From Tritrichomonas foetus (Eukaryota; Parabasalia; Tritrichomonadida; Tritrichomonadidae), in the NCBI GenBank assembly GCA_001839685.1, contig MLAK01000595.1, positions 1 through 64,000 of the forward strand: a stretch of DNA of 64,000 bases, in the 5' to 3' direction. A program made the translations under genes and the position numbers. The notes under the pieces were generated by a model. The model was not told the DNA's origin. It searched no databases and saw nothing but the letters and a program-made list of their open reading frames with translations. Shown here in pieces: positions 1 to 8,272 of the stretch (position 1 is the first letter of the stretch; each line of letters starts with the position of its first letter).

Positions 1-668
1 ATCGAATTATAATAAAAAAAAGTTTCTAGATTTTAATTAGTTGATATAATAAAGCTACATGTAAAGGCACATTTAAAAAAAATTTCATACTCATAAAAGT
101 GAACAATGATGAAAATCTGATTTTAGGGGAAAAAGTGTCATTTTGTAAGGTGAAATTAGGCGAAATTCTAAAATAGGTAGAAAAACATTAAGTATGCTAA
201 GTTGTGAGCTTTCTTGTCTCTAAATGGATTGTAATAGCCACATACTAGAGAAAAGAATCAAAAAGTATGAGATTTATTAATTACCAACGTGTATCTTCAA
301 TAAAAAAGAAGATCGGATAATTCAATAGGTTATATTCAATTTGATTGCAATTCAACTTCGTCCTTTGAATTTCGGTAAAATTTATTCTAAACGTACACCT
401 AAATCCGAAGAATTCTGATAATAACGTCATTTTTCAATCCTACATAAAATATTGTATTAATATTATTTTACAATCAGATACTTGATGAAAAATAGAGAAA
501 AAAGAGCGTCTTACCATAATATTTCCCTTTAAAATAATTAAAGCTAATCTTTCAATATTTCAATGACATTCAATATTTGACAATTTTATCTCAGAATTCT
601 GTATTTTTTCATCCTAAAATAATCCTTTAGATTATCATTTCGCGAAATATTAACGTCATGTAAGCAGA
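1..668. other. AT-rich intergenic sequence
   Basis: No gene-like open frame, tRNA box or obvious repeat is visible here. The stretch is AT-rich with short A and T runs and leads into the upstream region of the C2-like gene that starts at 697. Confidence 0.6.
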
Positions 669-675
669 TCATTTT
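669..675 (+). promoter_or_regulatory. candidate initiator (Inr) element
   Basis: The sequence TCATTTT lies about 25 bases upstream of the ATG at 697. It fits the trichomonad initiator consensus (TCA, then a pyrimidine, then A/T), in which transcription starts at the A. Short 5' UTRs are normal in this group. The motif is short and AT-rich, so a chance match is possible. Confidence 0.35.
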
Positions 676-696
676 ATTTTAAAGAGCCTTCGAACA

Positions 697-1176
697 ATGA
701 TCAACTTAAGAGTCCTTTCTGTCTATCCAGGAGACTACAAACTCAAAAAAAAAGACCAGCTTCGCTTAAAAGTCACAGTCCTTCCATCCAAAGTCACGTA
801 CAAGCATTACTTCAAAGTATCTGAAGCAGAAACACTTGACCACATTTTCCAAATCGCTAATACACAAAGAAACGCAAGAAGAATCAAAGTCACATTAAGA
901 AAGAAAAGTTTGATAAAAGGCAATCCAATCATCGGCTACCACAAGTTTAAGGTTAGCTTAATTCCAAAGAAATATGCACCAAGTTTTACAGTCGATCTCG
1001 GAAGTCGCGATAAACAACAACAATATGGAGTCATGAGCAACTGCGGAAAAATGCAGTGTCAACTTTACTTTGCAGGTGACGAAATTAACTATTGTAAGTT
1101 CAAATCACCTGTAAGGAAAGAAGCCAAAATGTCATGGAATGAAAACGAGCAACCAAATCTTTTGGATTACTACTAA
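697..1176 (+). CDS. small C2-like protein
   Basis: A 159-residue protein with an ATG start and no signal peptide or membrane segment. It is rich in Lys, Val and Tyr, with alternating hydrophobic positions (for example LRLKVTVL near residue 22 and YHKFKVSLIP near 82). This suggests an all-beta fold such as a single C2 or NT-C2-type sandwich. I see no calcium-binding Asp cluster, so any lipid or protein binding would be calcium-independent. The next gene downstream, on the opposite strand, starts with a recognisable NT-C2 domain, and the two genes converge. The fold assignment is inferred from the pattern; the gene call itself is firm because of its length, ATG and balanced composition. Confidence 0.7.
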   Translation: MINLRVLSVYPGDYKLKKKDQLRLKVTVLPSKVTYKHYFKVSEAETLDHIFQIANTQRNARRIKVTLRKKSLIKGNPIIGYHKFKVSLIPKKYAPSFTVDLGSRDKQQQYGVMSNCGKMQCQLYFAGDEINYCKFKSPVRKEAKMSWNENEQPNLLDYY

Positions 1177-1385
1177 TTAGAGTATGAAAGCGATAACTCG
1201 AGTAATATTAAGTCATCACTAAGTTTTTTTCCTTCTCATAACTAAATCACAAATTAAAAAGTTTTCATTATTTAAACTTTTTTTGGAAAAAAACATTACA
1301 ATTTTTGGATGAGATTAAAGAAAAAAGAAAAAGAAATTGAAACATTATACAACTGTTAATGAAAGGTTAATTCTAGTAATTTTTA

Positions 1386-3407
1386 TTAATATACATGAAA
1401 ATAATCACTGAGGAAAGGAAAAACTCTCGCAGTTTTTTGATCAAAAGAAAACTCTTTCCAATTTTCTGTATTCAACTCCATAACAATTTCTTCAATTCGG
1501 TTCCATGAAAGTGGCTGAACTTGTAAATCTGATACAATTGAATCATTTTTAGTGTATTTTATAAACAAAGATAAATCATTCTCCTCATTATGATATTCAT
1601 CACTTGTTTGGTGCTTCAATAATGTCAGTATAATTGGCCCTGTTAAATGTGGACAAATATCATTCATACAAAATGGATTTTGTGTGATTTGCTTTGACAT
1701 TTGCAATACTGTTGCTGATTCTCGAAAGTATGTAAGAGAATTTTCATATCTGGTATTTAATAAAGATGCAAAAGAATTCCAAACAACGGAATTTGAAAAA
1801 GTACAATTCCGTTTTGAACAAATAACCGAATTCAATAAAAATGCATCAAAATGTTCGAAAAATCTTCTGATCAAAAATGATTTAATATCTTCAGAAAACT
1901 TTCCTCTTTCATCTTGTCTTGTAAATAACGATAAAAAGAGTTCAAATTTCTCTAAAAACAAATATAAAAGAGTTTCCGAGTCATTTTTAGCATTTAACAA
2001 ATCATCAATGAAACATTGAAAGTTATAAAAAAAATCTTTAATAAATTGATCAATTGTGTGGAAGGCTGCTTCAGATATTGAATTCATAATTTTATTTACT
2101 CTATATGAACTAATTTTATCATTTGTTTTGGTGGATTCTTTCTTAATTAGAGCTAATAAATATATAATTACAACGAATTTATCAATTTGTGAGGATTTAA
2201 TGAATTTTCCAACTTCGAATTTCGTTGTAAAATTTTCTTCAATTTGTTGAAAAATCGACATTGAAAATTTTCCTTCTTCTAAAATTTGGGAATGGCAAAT
2301 TGCTGCAAAAATAACTGAAGATGATTTTGGAACTCTAGAGAATTCAAAAGAAAGACTTTGATTATTATTAAATTGTGTGATAGTTTCCCATTCTTCCATT
2401 AAAACTGATTTCAAAAAATTAATTGTCCCTTGCTGTGTAAGATTCACCTTTTTCGGCCTTGGTGCTAAAAAGTTGGAAATTTTTTGACTGTAAGGGTTTC
2501 CTGTGTCAGCAACTTCAAAATCATAAGGTGATGAATTCCGAAGTTGCTTCAAACTTCTTTTCGGAGTTTTTGAAATCCTTTCGAAACCTGACAATTCGGG
2601 AAATTGATTTTGACTTTTCGTCGAATTACAAATATTAAAAAAAAAGTATATTGAGTTATTTAAATCATCATTTAATCTACTCTGATCAGTGTTTGAAAAA
2701 AAAAAATCATCATTTGAATCGTTTTGATCATCATTTGAATCGTTTTGGGAAATGTTTAAAAAAAAATGATAATTGTTTGATAAATTTGTGTTTATTAGAT
2801 GATTACTGCTTATGTTTTCAAAAAAAATATTGTTGAAAATTGGATCGCTAGTATCCCATTCACCATCATATTCATTAGACATCAACGAATACATTGAATC
2901 ATATTCACTTGAAGTTAAATTTTTATAATCAGTTAATGTATTTGTAGATTCGTTTGAAATACTTTCAACGCATGATGCTTGAACAGTTAAAAGCATGAAT
3001 GAAAAAAAAACAAAAGGAGACTCAAGTTGAAAAAGTGATGTCAATGGTGATGAAGAAGATGAAAAAAAAAACAAAAAGGTAGAAATGTTTAATTGAAGCT
3101 TCCCATAGGTTTTCTTTTTTTCGTAAAAAAAAATGAAACGTTTAAGAACAAAGGACAAATATTTTGGTCGAATTGTTTTTTCTTTTTCATTTATTTTGAA
3201 CTTTGTATTGAATCTAAACCTATTTTCAAATACAAGTTCACTATGATCGTTACAATAAACTTTTTCTGTTTGTCCGTGCAAATTTCCACGATACCATTCG
3301 ACTCGAAACCCATCGCCGAATGATTGCGGAAGCTTCACAGTATGAATAGTGAATACAACAAGCGCCTTATATTTTTTCCATCCTGTTTTGAAGAGACGCT
3401 TTGACAT
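1386..3407 (-). CDS. NT-C2 domain protein with Asn/Asp-rich linker
   Basis: A 673-residue protein. Residues 1-95 follow the NT-C2 (EEIG1/EHBP1 N-terminal) pattern: a basic start with Trp-Lys-Lys-Tyr, 'VVFTIHTVKLP', 'RVEWYRGN' and a VF-rich strand. In known families this domain links membranes to the cytoskeleton or the endocytic recycling machinery. Residues about 105-150 are oddly rich in Phe, Ser and hydrophobic residues, because the DNA there consists of A/T homopolymers. Residues about 190-265 are an Asn/Asp/Ser repeat region. The C-terminal 350 residues look helical and resemble the helical tail of other NT-C2 proteins, but I recognise no named domain. A second NT-C2 gene lies at 18974. 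Several A-runs of 7-9 bases make a sequencing indel possible, although the frame is intact. Confidence 0.75.
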   Translation of the reverse strand: MSKRLFKTGWKKYKALVVFTIHTVKLPQSFGDGFRVEWYRGNLHGQTEKVYCNDHSELVFENRFRFNTKFKINEKEKTIRPKYLSFVLKRFIFFYEKKKTYGKLQLNISTFLFFFSSSSSPLTSLFQLESPFVFFSFMLLTVQASCVESISNESTNTLTDYKNLTSSEYDSMYSLMSNEYDGEWDTSDPIFNNIFFENISSNHLINTNLSNNYHFFLNISQNDSNDDQNDSNDDFFFSNTDQSRLNDDLNNSIYFFFNICNSTKSQNQFPELSGFERISKTPKRSLKQLRNSSPYDFEVADTGNPYSQKISNFLAPRPKKVNLTQQGTINFLKSVLMEEWETITQFNNNQSLSFEFSRVPKSSSVIFAAICHSQILEEGKFSMSIFQQIEENFTTKFEVGKFIKSSQIDKFVVIIYLLALIKKESTKTNDKISSYRVNKIMNSISEAAFHTIDQFIKDFFYNFQCFIDDLLNAKNDSETLLYLFLEKFELFLSLFTRQDERGKFSEDIKSFLIRRFFEHFDAFLLNSVICSKRNCTFSNSVVWNSFASLLNTRYENSLTYFRESATVLQMSKQITQNPFCMNDICPHLTGPIILTLLKHQTSDEYHNEENDLSLFIKYTKNDSIVSDLQVQPLSWNRIEEIVMELNTENWKEFSFDQKTARVFPFLSDYFHVY
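2655..2750. repeat. in-frame 21-bp minisatellite within the NT-C2 gene
   Basis: Two almost identical 21-base units, beginning ATCATCATTTGAATCG, lie between about 2706 and 2747. A more diverged copy sits near 2662. The units are a multiple of three and encode the repeated Asn-Asp-Ser/Gln-Asn-Asp linker on the minus strand. The array probably expands and contracts without breaking the frame. Confidence 0.7.
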
Positions 3408-4235
3408 TTTGCAAAAATTGAAAAGAGAATGTTTTTCTCAATTTGAAAAAATAATGCATTCAAAACCTTGAGTGAAATATTGAATAAAATAAAAAAAATT
3501 TATTTAATGTTGGCCACTTATTTGAATTATTGACAGCCTACTATAATTTTGAAAAAAAATTTTCACCTACTTTTTCACTCAATAAATGAACAAATAAATA
3601 GAATTTTTTTTAAAAAAAAAATTTTTACAGACTTTTATTTCTAGTCCGAAACTTCTTTAAAGGAATTCAGCAGCGTTTTAAGAGACTCATCTAAATGCTT
3701 TAAGATCTTGTCTCTTCCGTTTTCTCTAAAGCGGTAATTTCAAATTGTCCGATTGAGATAACGTAGAGTTTTCCCTTCAAAAATGTCGTCCCAATGTTTG
3801 TTGAATCAGTATCTTCAATAGTTTTCGGCTTGAAAAGCCTTAAAAGATTTTAGAATATGAAAGAATAGTCTCTAAAAATTGTTTTGAATAGCCATTTAAA
3901 AAAACAAAATTCTATTTATTTGTTCATTTATTGATTGAAAAAGTATGTAAAAAATAAGTTTATTTTATCAAATTTCATTGGTTATCATTCAAAAAGTTGT
4001 CAACTAATATGATACGAGTTTTTTTAAAACACTTTTTGAGAGAATAGAACCATCGACTCAAATCGGGTTCTTCTGGTCTCATGAGAAATTTCCCATGGGA
4101 TTCACTCCATTGTGTCTTGGAAATGAATTTACTAAGAATTTTGAGAATTTTATATTTATCATAACTAATTCATCAACTCACATTTTTAAGGTGATTATTT
4201 AAGAAAAAATATTAGAATTATCGAAAAATAATATT
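3408..4235. other. intergenic stretch with an inverted-repeat element
   Basis: No intact gene is visible. The middle is occupied by the inverted-repeat element described separately. The flanks (3408-3559 and 3951-4235) are plain AT-rich sequence leading to the tRNA gene. Confidence 0.6.
3560..3950. mobile_element. MITE-like element with ~50-bp terminal inverted repeats
   Basis: The left arm (about 3560-3612) and the right arm (about 3895-3950) are inverted copies. Both contain CAATAAATGAACAAATAAAT followed by AGAATTTT, apart from small differences, and the match runs over about 50 bases. They enclose about 280 bases of more GC-rich DNA. That core includes a minus-strand open stretch of about 43 codons (roughly 3705-3835) without an ATG. 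This structure fits a non-autonomous DNA transposon or a deletion derivative of a larger one. I could not identify a target-site duplication or the parent family. Confidence 0.5.
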
Positions 4236-4315
4236 GGCAGTTTGGCCGAGGGGATTAAGGCATCAGATCAAATGATTTAATCTGGTTTGCGGAGGTTCGA
4301 ATCCTTCATCTGCCA
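4236..4315 (+). tRNA. tRNA gene with insertion in the anticodon arm; isotype uncertain (Leu-CAA possible)
   Basis: There is a clear tRNA skeleton: acceptor 4236-4242 pairing with 4308-4314 (one T-T mismatch), discriminator A at 4315, and D arm 4245-4261 with box A TGGCCGAGG. The T arm is GGAGG-TTCGAAT-CCTTC (4291-4307), giving a perfect box B. A run of eight Ts follows immediately, as for a Pol III terminator. The anticodon arm is abnormal. The stem closes as TCAGA/TCTGG, or ATCAG/CTGGT, around 13-15 loop bases instead of 7. This suggests a 6-8 base intron after position 37. The second register puts CAA at the anticodon after T33 (Leu), but the variable loop would then be only about 4 bases, unlike a normal Leu tRNA. 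Confidence 0.8.
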
Positions 4316-4323
4316 TTTTTTTT
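4316..4323 (+). terminator. Pol III T-run terminator of the tRNA gene
   Basis: Eight consecutive Ts begin directly after the discriminator base of the tRNA gene. This is the standard eukaryotic RNA polymerase III termination signal and supports transcription of the gene on the plus strand. Confidence 0.75.
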
Positions 4324-4465
4324 GTTAGTAACAATTTTAGTTTAAACTCAATTATGATTTTCTAATTCTTCATTTGACATATTGTATGGCCATTCAAATG
4401 TTTTTTTAAAGTGAACAGGATTAATAAGAATACTAAAAAGCAAACAAAAAAGATAAACTACTCAT

Positions 4466-6445
4466 TTATTTTTCTATTAGCAAATAATATTTATCATTTT
4501 CATAAACAATTTCATATGAAGTATTAAAATTCTTTTGTATATTTTTGAGCCACGAGCTACCCTTTAAAATAGCATAGTAGTCAACACCTTCAATTGGATT
4601 CCCAGTTTGCATACACCATTTTTGAGCGCTTTCACGATTTCCATTATCAAATTTTGTTGATTGCATCCATTGATTGTACCCAAAAAATCCAGCTCTTCCT
4701 GCTAAAATTGTTGAAGGAATCCAATTTCCTGGAACTTGGCTTGCAAATACTTTATGCCTTGGCACATTATTCAATATCCAATCAGCAATTGTTATGTCAT
4801 TTTTGTCCCAAGCTACAAATTTTTGATTAATTCTTGAATAAATGCCTGCAATTGATGATAAGCACATAAAAACCATGATGAAAAACATCAATGATTTAAG
4901 TGATCCCACAATATCAGGTGAATTACTCCATTTATTTGTGAAATGCATCATCCCAGCAAAAGAAATAGCGGAAAAAATCGGAACAATTACAGATAGAATT
5001 GCAAAGAAATTAAATCGTATATTTTCTTGTAATCCAATAAAAGTCAATAAATAAAATGTGAATAAAGAAGCAATCAACTTTCCTGTAAATTTTGTTGAAA
5101 AAACAAGAGTTGCAAATAATAAACCAAAAATAGCAAAAGGATAAGTCAAAAATGGAAACATTGTATTGTTGTACTCACTATAGAACATAAGAGAATTATT
5201 CACAACACTTTCAATAGCATTCTTAATCATATTCCGATTTATAGAAATATTTTCATTGTAAAAAAAATGAATGGAAAGATGAAAGAAATGAAAAATAACA
5301 TAATAAAGAAGAGGAATAACTAGAATTCCACGAAGAAGCATTTTTTTCGCTTTATAAAAAAGAAAAACTAAAGACAAAGCAAGACAAGTTTGAGGTTTTG
5401 CATGACACACAAAGAAAACCAAAAGAAATGCAAAAATATTGTAATCAATTTCCAAAAATAGAAAAGTAAGAATTGAAAGCGACATTGTGTACAAAACAAC
5501 ACGTGATGTTAAAATACAATGAAGGATTGGATGACCCCACATATTGAATTTATTACTTCCGAGATTAAAAACATAATCTACATTTGGATCTCTTCTATCT
5601 TTACTGTTTAAAAAGTGAAGAAATCCAAAACCTCCGCACAAAAAAATAACTGGAATTGAAAGAGAAGAAGAAAATTCGTTTTGACTTAATCGAAAAGTAT
5701 AACTAAATTGAAGAAAAACGATTGAAGTGAAGAAAAGGGAAGTTGTAATAAAAACTGAGAATTGAAGACCTTTACCATCATTTTCAGCAGTAGAATATCT
5801 TTTTTGATGTTGATATGAATTGCTTGGTTTTTCAGCATTTTGAAATTCATTCTTGTTGAATGTTTCTGAAAAAAAAACATTATTTAAATTTTTTGAATAG
5901 AATTTTTGTAATAATGATAGATAAATTGTGGGAAGATATTCGGAAAATCCTTGATTTCCTGCAACAGTTGGAAGAAAAACGTGCTTAAGTCCTTGATCAT
6001 AATTAATGCCATTAGAAAATGAAGAAATATAAGCAAATTCTAAGTAAAGATCATTTTCACCTGCTAAAATAAGTTTTCCTGGCTCTTTCATATAAGCAAG
6101 ATATGAAATGAAGATGCAAAATGAAATACAGATGGAAAGCCAACATAAAGTTGGAAAACTTGGGAGTTTGATTTTCCTTTTAGGAGCCAAATAAAAATGA
6201 TTTAATATGAAAAGAATGAGGCCAACAACAAAAGAAAAACAAACCTGGATATAAAAATGAAGTTTGGTGCATTTCAAAAATGGATTCAAAATCAACGCAA
6301 GATAGGAATTCAAGACGAATCCGACTGGAAACGAAGCTCCGAGTAATTCTATGAAATGAAATTGAAAACGTGTCACTGCTAGTGTTGTTTGGTAACCTAA
6401 AAATATTGAAGAAATTGGGAGAATTAAAGAGAAATCAGGTTTCAT
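4466..6445 (-). CDS. polytopic membrane protein, GT-C glycosyltransferase-like
   Basis: A 659-residue protein with ATG start and about ten to twelve hydrophobic spans over residues 1-530, then a soluble C-terminal domain of about 110 residues. The architecture (multispan membrane part plus a lumenal tail) and the tail motif 'GRAGFFGYNQWM....NRESAQKW' recall GT-C type membrane proteins, where a GR...GY.W...R pattern is common in a substrate-side domain. Such enzymes use dolichol- or polyprenol-linked sugars in the ER. The loops are rich in Asn, Ser and Phe. I cannot point to the catalytic Asp/Glu of a named GT-C family, so the enzymatic role is an inference. An unrelated polytopic protein remains possible. 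Confidence 0.65.
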   Translation of the reverse strand: MKPDFSLILPISSIFLGYQTTLAVTRFQFHFIELLGASFPVGFVLNSYLALILNPFLKCTKLHFYIQVCFSFVVGLILFILNHFYLAPKRKIKLPSFPTLCWLSICISFCIFISYLAYMKEPGKLILAGENDLYLEFAYISSFSNGINYDQGLKHVFLPTVAGNQGFSEYLPTIYLSLLQKFYSKNLNNVFFSETFNKNEFQNAEKPSNSYQHQKRYSTAENDGKGLQFSVFITTSLFFTSIVFLQFSYTFRLSQNEFSSSLSIPVIFLCGGFGFLHFLNSKDRRDPNVDYVFNLGSNKFNMWGHPILHCILTSRVVLYTMSLSILTFLFLEIDYNIFAFLLVFFVCHAKPQTCLALSLVFLFYKAKKMLLRGILVIPLLYYVIFHFFHLSIHFFYNENISINRNMIKNAIESVVNNSLMFYSEYNNTMFPFLTYPFAIFGLLFATLVFSTKFTGKLIASLFTFYLLTFIGLQENIRFNFFAILSVIVPIFSAISFAGMMHFTNKWSNSPDIVGSLKSLMFFIMVFMCLSSIAGIYSRINQKFVAWDKNDITIADWILNNVPRHKVFASQVPGNWIPSTILAGRAGFFGYNQWMQSTKFDNGNRESAQKWCMQTGNPIEGVDYYAILKGSSWLKNIQKNFNTSYEIVYENDKYYLLIEK

Positions 6446-6695
6446 CTCTCGATGATCACATGTAAGGTCAAACCAAGGACAAATATTTCAATGTCTAAAT
6501 GATTATAATGATAACTGCAGTTAACTGTTTTCCTGTTAACATTTATCTCAAAAAATGTCATAGAAATTAATTGTGAACTGTTTCAATATTGAAAATTATC
6601 TCAATTTAAAATAATTCGTCAGAATTTTTTAACAAATCTGATCTGAAGTATCAGAAATTCATTCAATTATTATTCAAATATCATACAAAATACAA

Positions 6696-7289
6696 ATGGT
6701 TAACAAATCAAATATTAACTGTTTCTATCAAATCAGGGAAATGGATTTATTACATATTACTATTCCATACGAGGAATGCATAGAAAAGGCATCGAATGTC
6801 CTTTTCCCAATCGCCACAATAGTCCCTTATTGTTTTTATTCTCTCGCTTATAAAAAACCAGAAACTTTCAAAAAAATCATGACACAAGATTCGCTCGTGC
6901 TCGGCTAAAAAAAAATTAAAGCAGTTGGTATGTTCTTCTTTTCTTTTGAGTGCTTAAGATCGCAAATTAACATCAATTCTCTCCCGCTCGGTCTTCCCCT
7001 CATCATCGTCGGCCAATTATTTAATTACCTTATATATAAAAAGTTCGGCAAAGTCCGCGCTTATTACGGATGGGAACTTGGTCTTGATAATAATCCGCCA
7101 TGTGAAGGATTTCCACTCAACATTGGACACTCTCAATACAAGGGATGCTTGTTTTCCACATTAGGGACATATTTATGCTTCAATCCAACTTTCCGTTTAA
7201 CACTGTTCACTACTTTATGGTCTATCATGTACTTCTTTATCACACTCGTGGAGTCTACCAACCCCGGGAGAAAGGAAAAAGACGCATAA
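6696..7289 (+). pseudogene. phospholipid (PE) N-methyltransferase split by an in-frame TAA
   Basis: Two open stretches in the same frame (6696-6905 and 6909-7289) are separated only by TAA at 6906-6908. Together they make about 197 codons, the usual length of PEMT-type enzymes (about 200), which convert phosphatidylethanolamine to phosphatidylcholine in the ER membrane. The second half holds the family core: 'YYGWELG', 'GFPLNIGHSQYKG' and a terminal membrane span followed by an acidic 'ES' motif. The first half supplies the N-terminal spans, and the 'FECLRS' stretch just after the stop aligns with the second span of the family. So both halves belong to one protein. Either the gene is newly dead, or the stop is read through, or the base call in the following A-run is wrong. 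Confidence 0.75.
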
Positions 7290-8272
7290 ATGATTTTCAA
7301 TATCTATAAAACAGAATAAAATAAGCTAAAATGTTTTCTTGTTATTGATTATTTCATCTATCATTCTATCTACCATCTTCCCTATATAGAATGCCAGTTA
7401 TGTGTTAATTAACATCATTGGCTACTCCCAAAATAACAATGATTGCAGTTTGGTGATTTCACAGATAAAGTTCTTACGTTGTGTTGGAGTTTAATGAGGT
7501 TAGATATGAATTATGGTATATTTATTGTATCATTAGATAAGCATGGATTCATTGTTATCGCCAAATAATTGGTGAAATTCTTTTTTTCCATGTGATACCA
7601 ATGCTGTTTCAATGCAAGGATGATATTCTAATACTGATCAAATGATTGAAAATATATTCATCCATAGTAAATCATTTTATTAAAAAAACTCGACAATTCC
7701 TGTATCATTTCCATCTATAGTATATTTATCTCGTTGTAAAATTGGGATATTCGATGAGGGCCAGCTTAGGAATTCGCTATTCAAACATTTTGAGAGATCT
7801 GAGAAGATTTTTTAATGTAAATTGAAACAATATATTTTTAATCAAACATTAATTTCTCCAATAATACCACCAAATGAATAAGAAAATTTTTTATGAGATT
7901 CAAATATGAATAAGGTGTAATAACTCTCAACTAGTGGAAATATTAACATCTTGAACGTGATTGTAAATTGTTGCAGTCTGAGTATGCAAGCCATTCTAAT
8001 GTGCGTCCCATAAAATATTATATAAATTTGAGTGTTTTGACCATATCTCAAGTCAATTCTGAAGACAATTGTACATGTATCCATTCATGCATAATATGAC
8101 TGGTGATGTGAGCTCGCATCATCTCATGATTCTATCAAAAAGTTTTATATTCAATTATTTGATCACTTTACATCAGTACCTTCAGAAAAAGTGCAAAATT
8201 TATTGAAAAGGTAAAAAAACATCAATTCAATGTGAAATTGAAGGTCAATTTGATTTGTAATTTTTATCGCAT
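7290..8272. other. intergenic stretch, no supported gene
   Basis: No ORF with convincing composition is present. Short minus-strand open stretches (about 7450-7800 and an 80-codon ATG frame at 7842-8084) have no recognisable motif. They could be remains of an old gene or chance. Nothing else was seen apart from AT-rich sequence. Confidence 0.5.

Noticed and set aside
6928..6933. GTATGT as an intron donor in the methyltransferase gene
   Set aside because: It lies downstream of the in-frame stop, so splicing from it would not remove the stop. No ACTAACACACAG-like acceptor follows, and the downstream codons match the protein family.
7842..8084. 80-codon minus-strand frame as a gene
   Set aside because: Short, Phe/Ile/Tyr-rich, with no motif and no similar neighbour; it fits random AT-rich sequence, though an old relic cannot be excluded.
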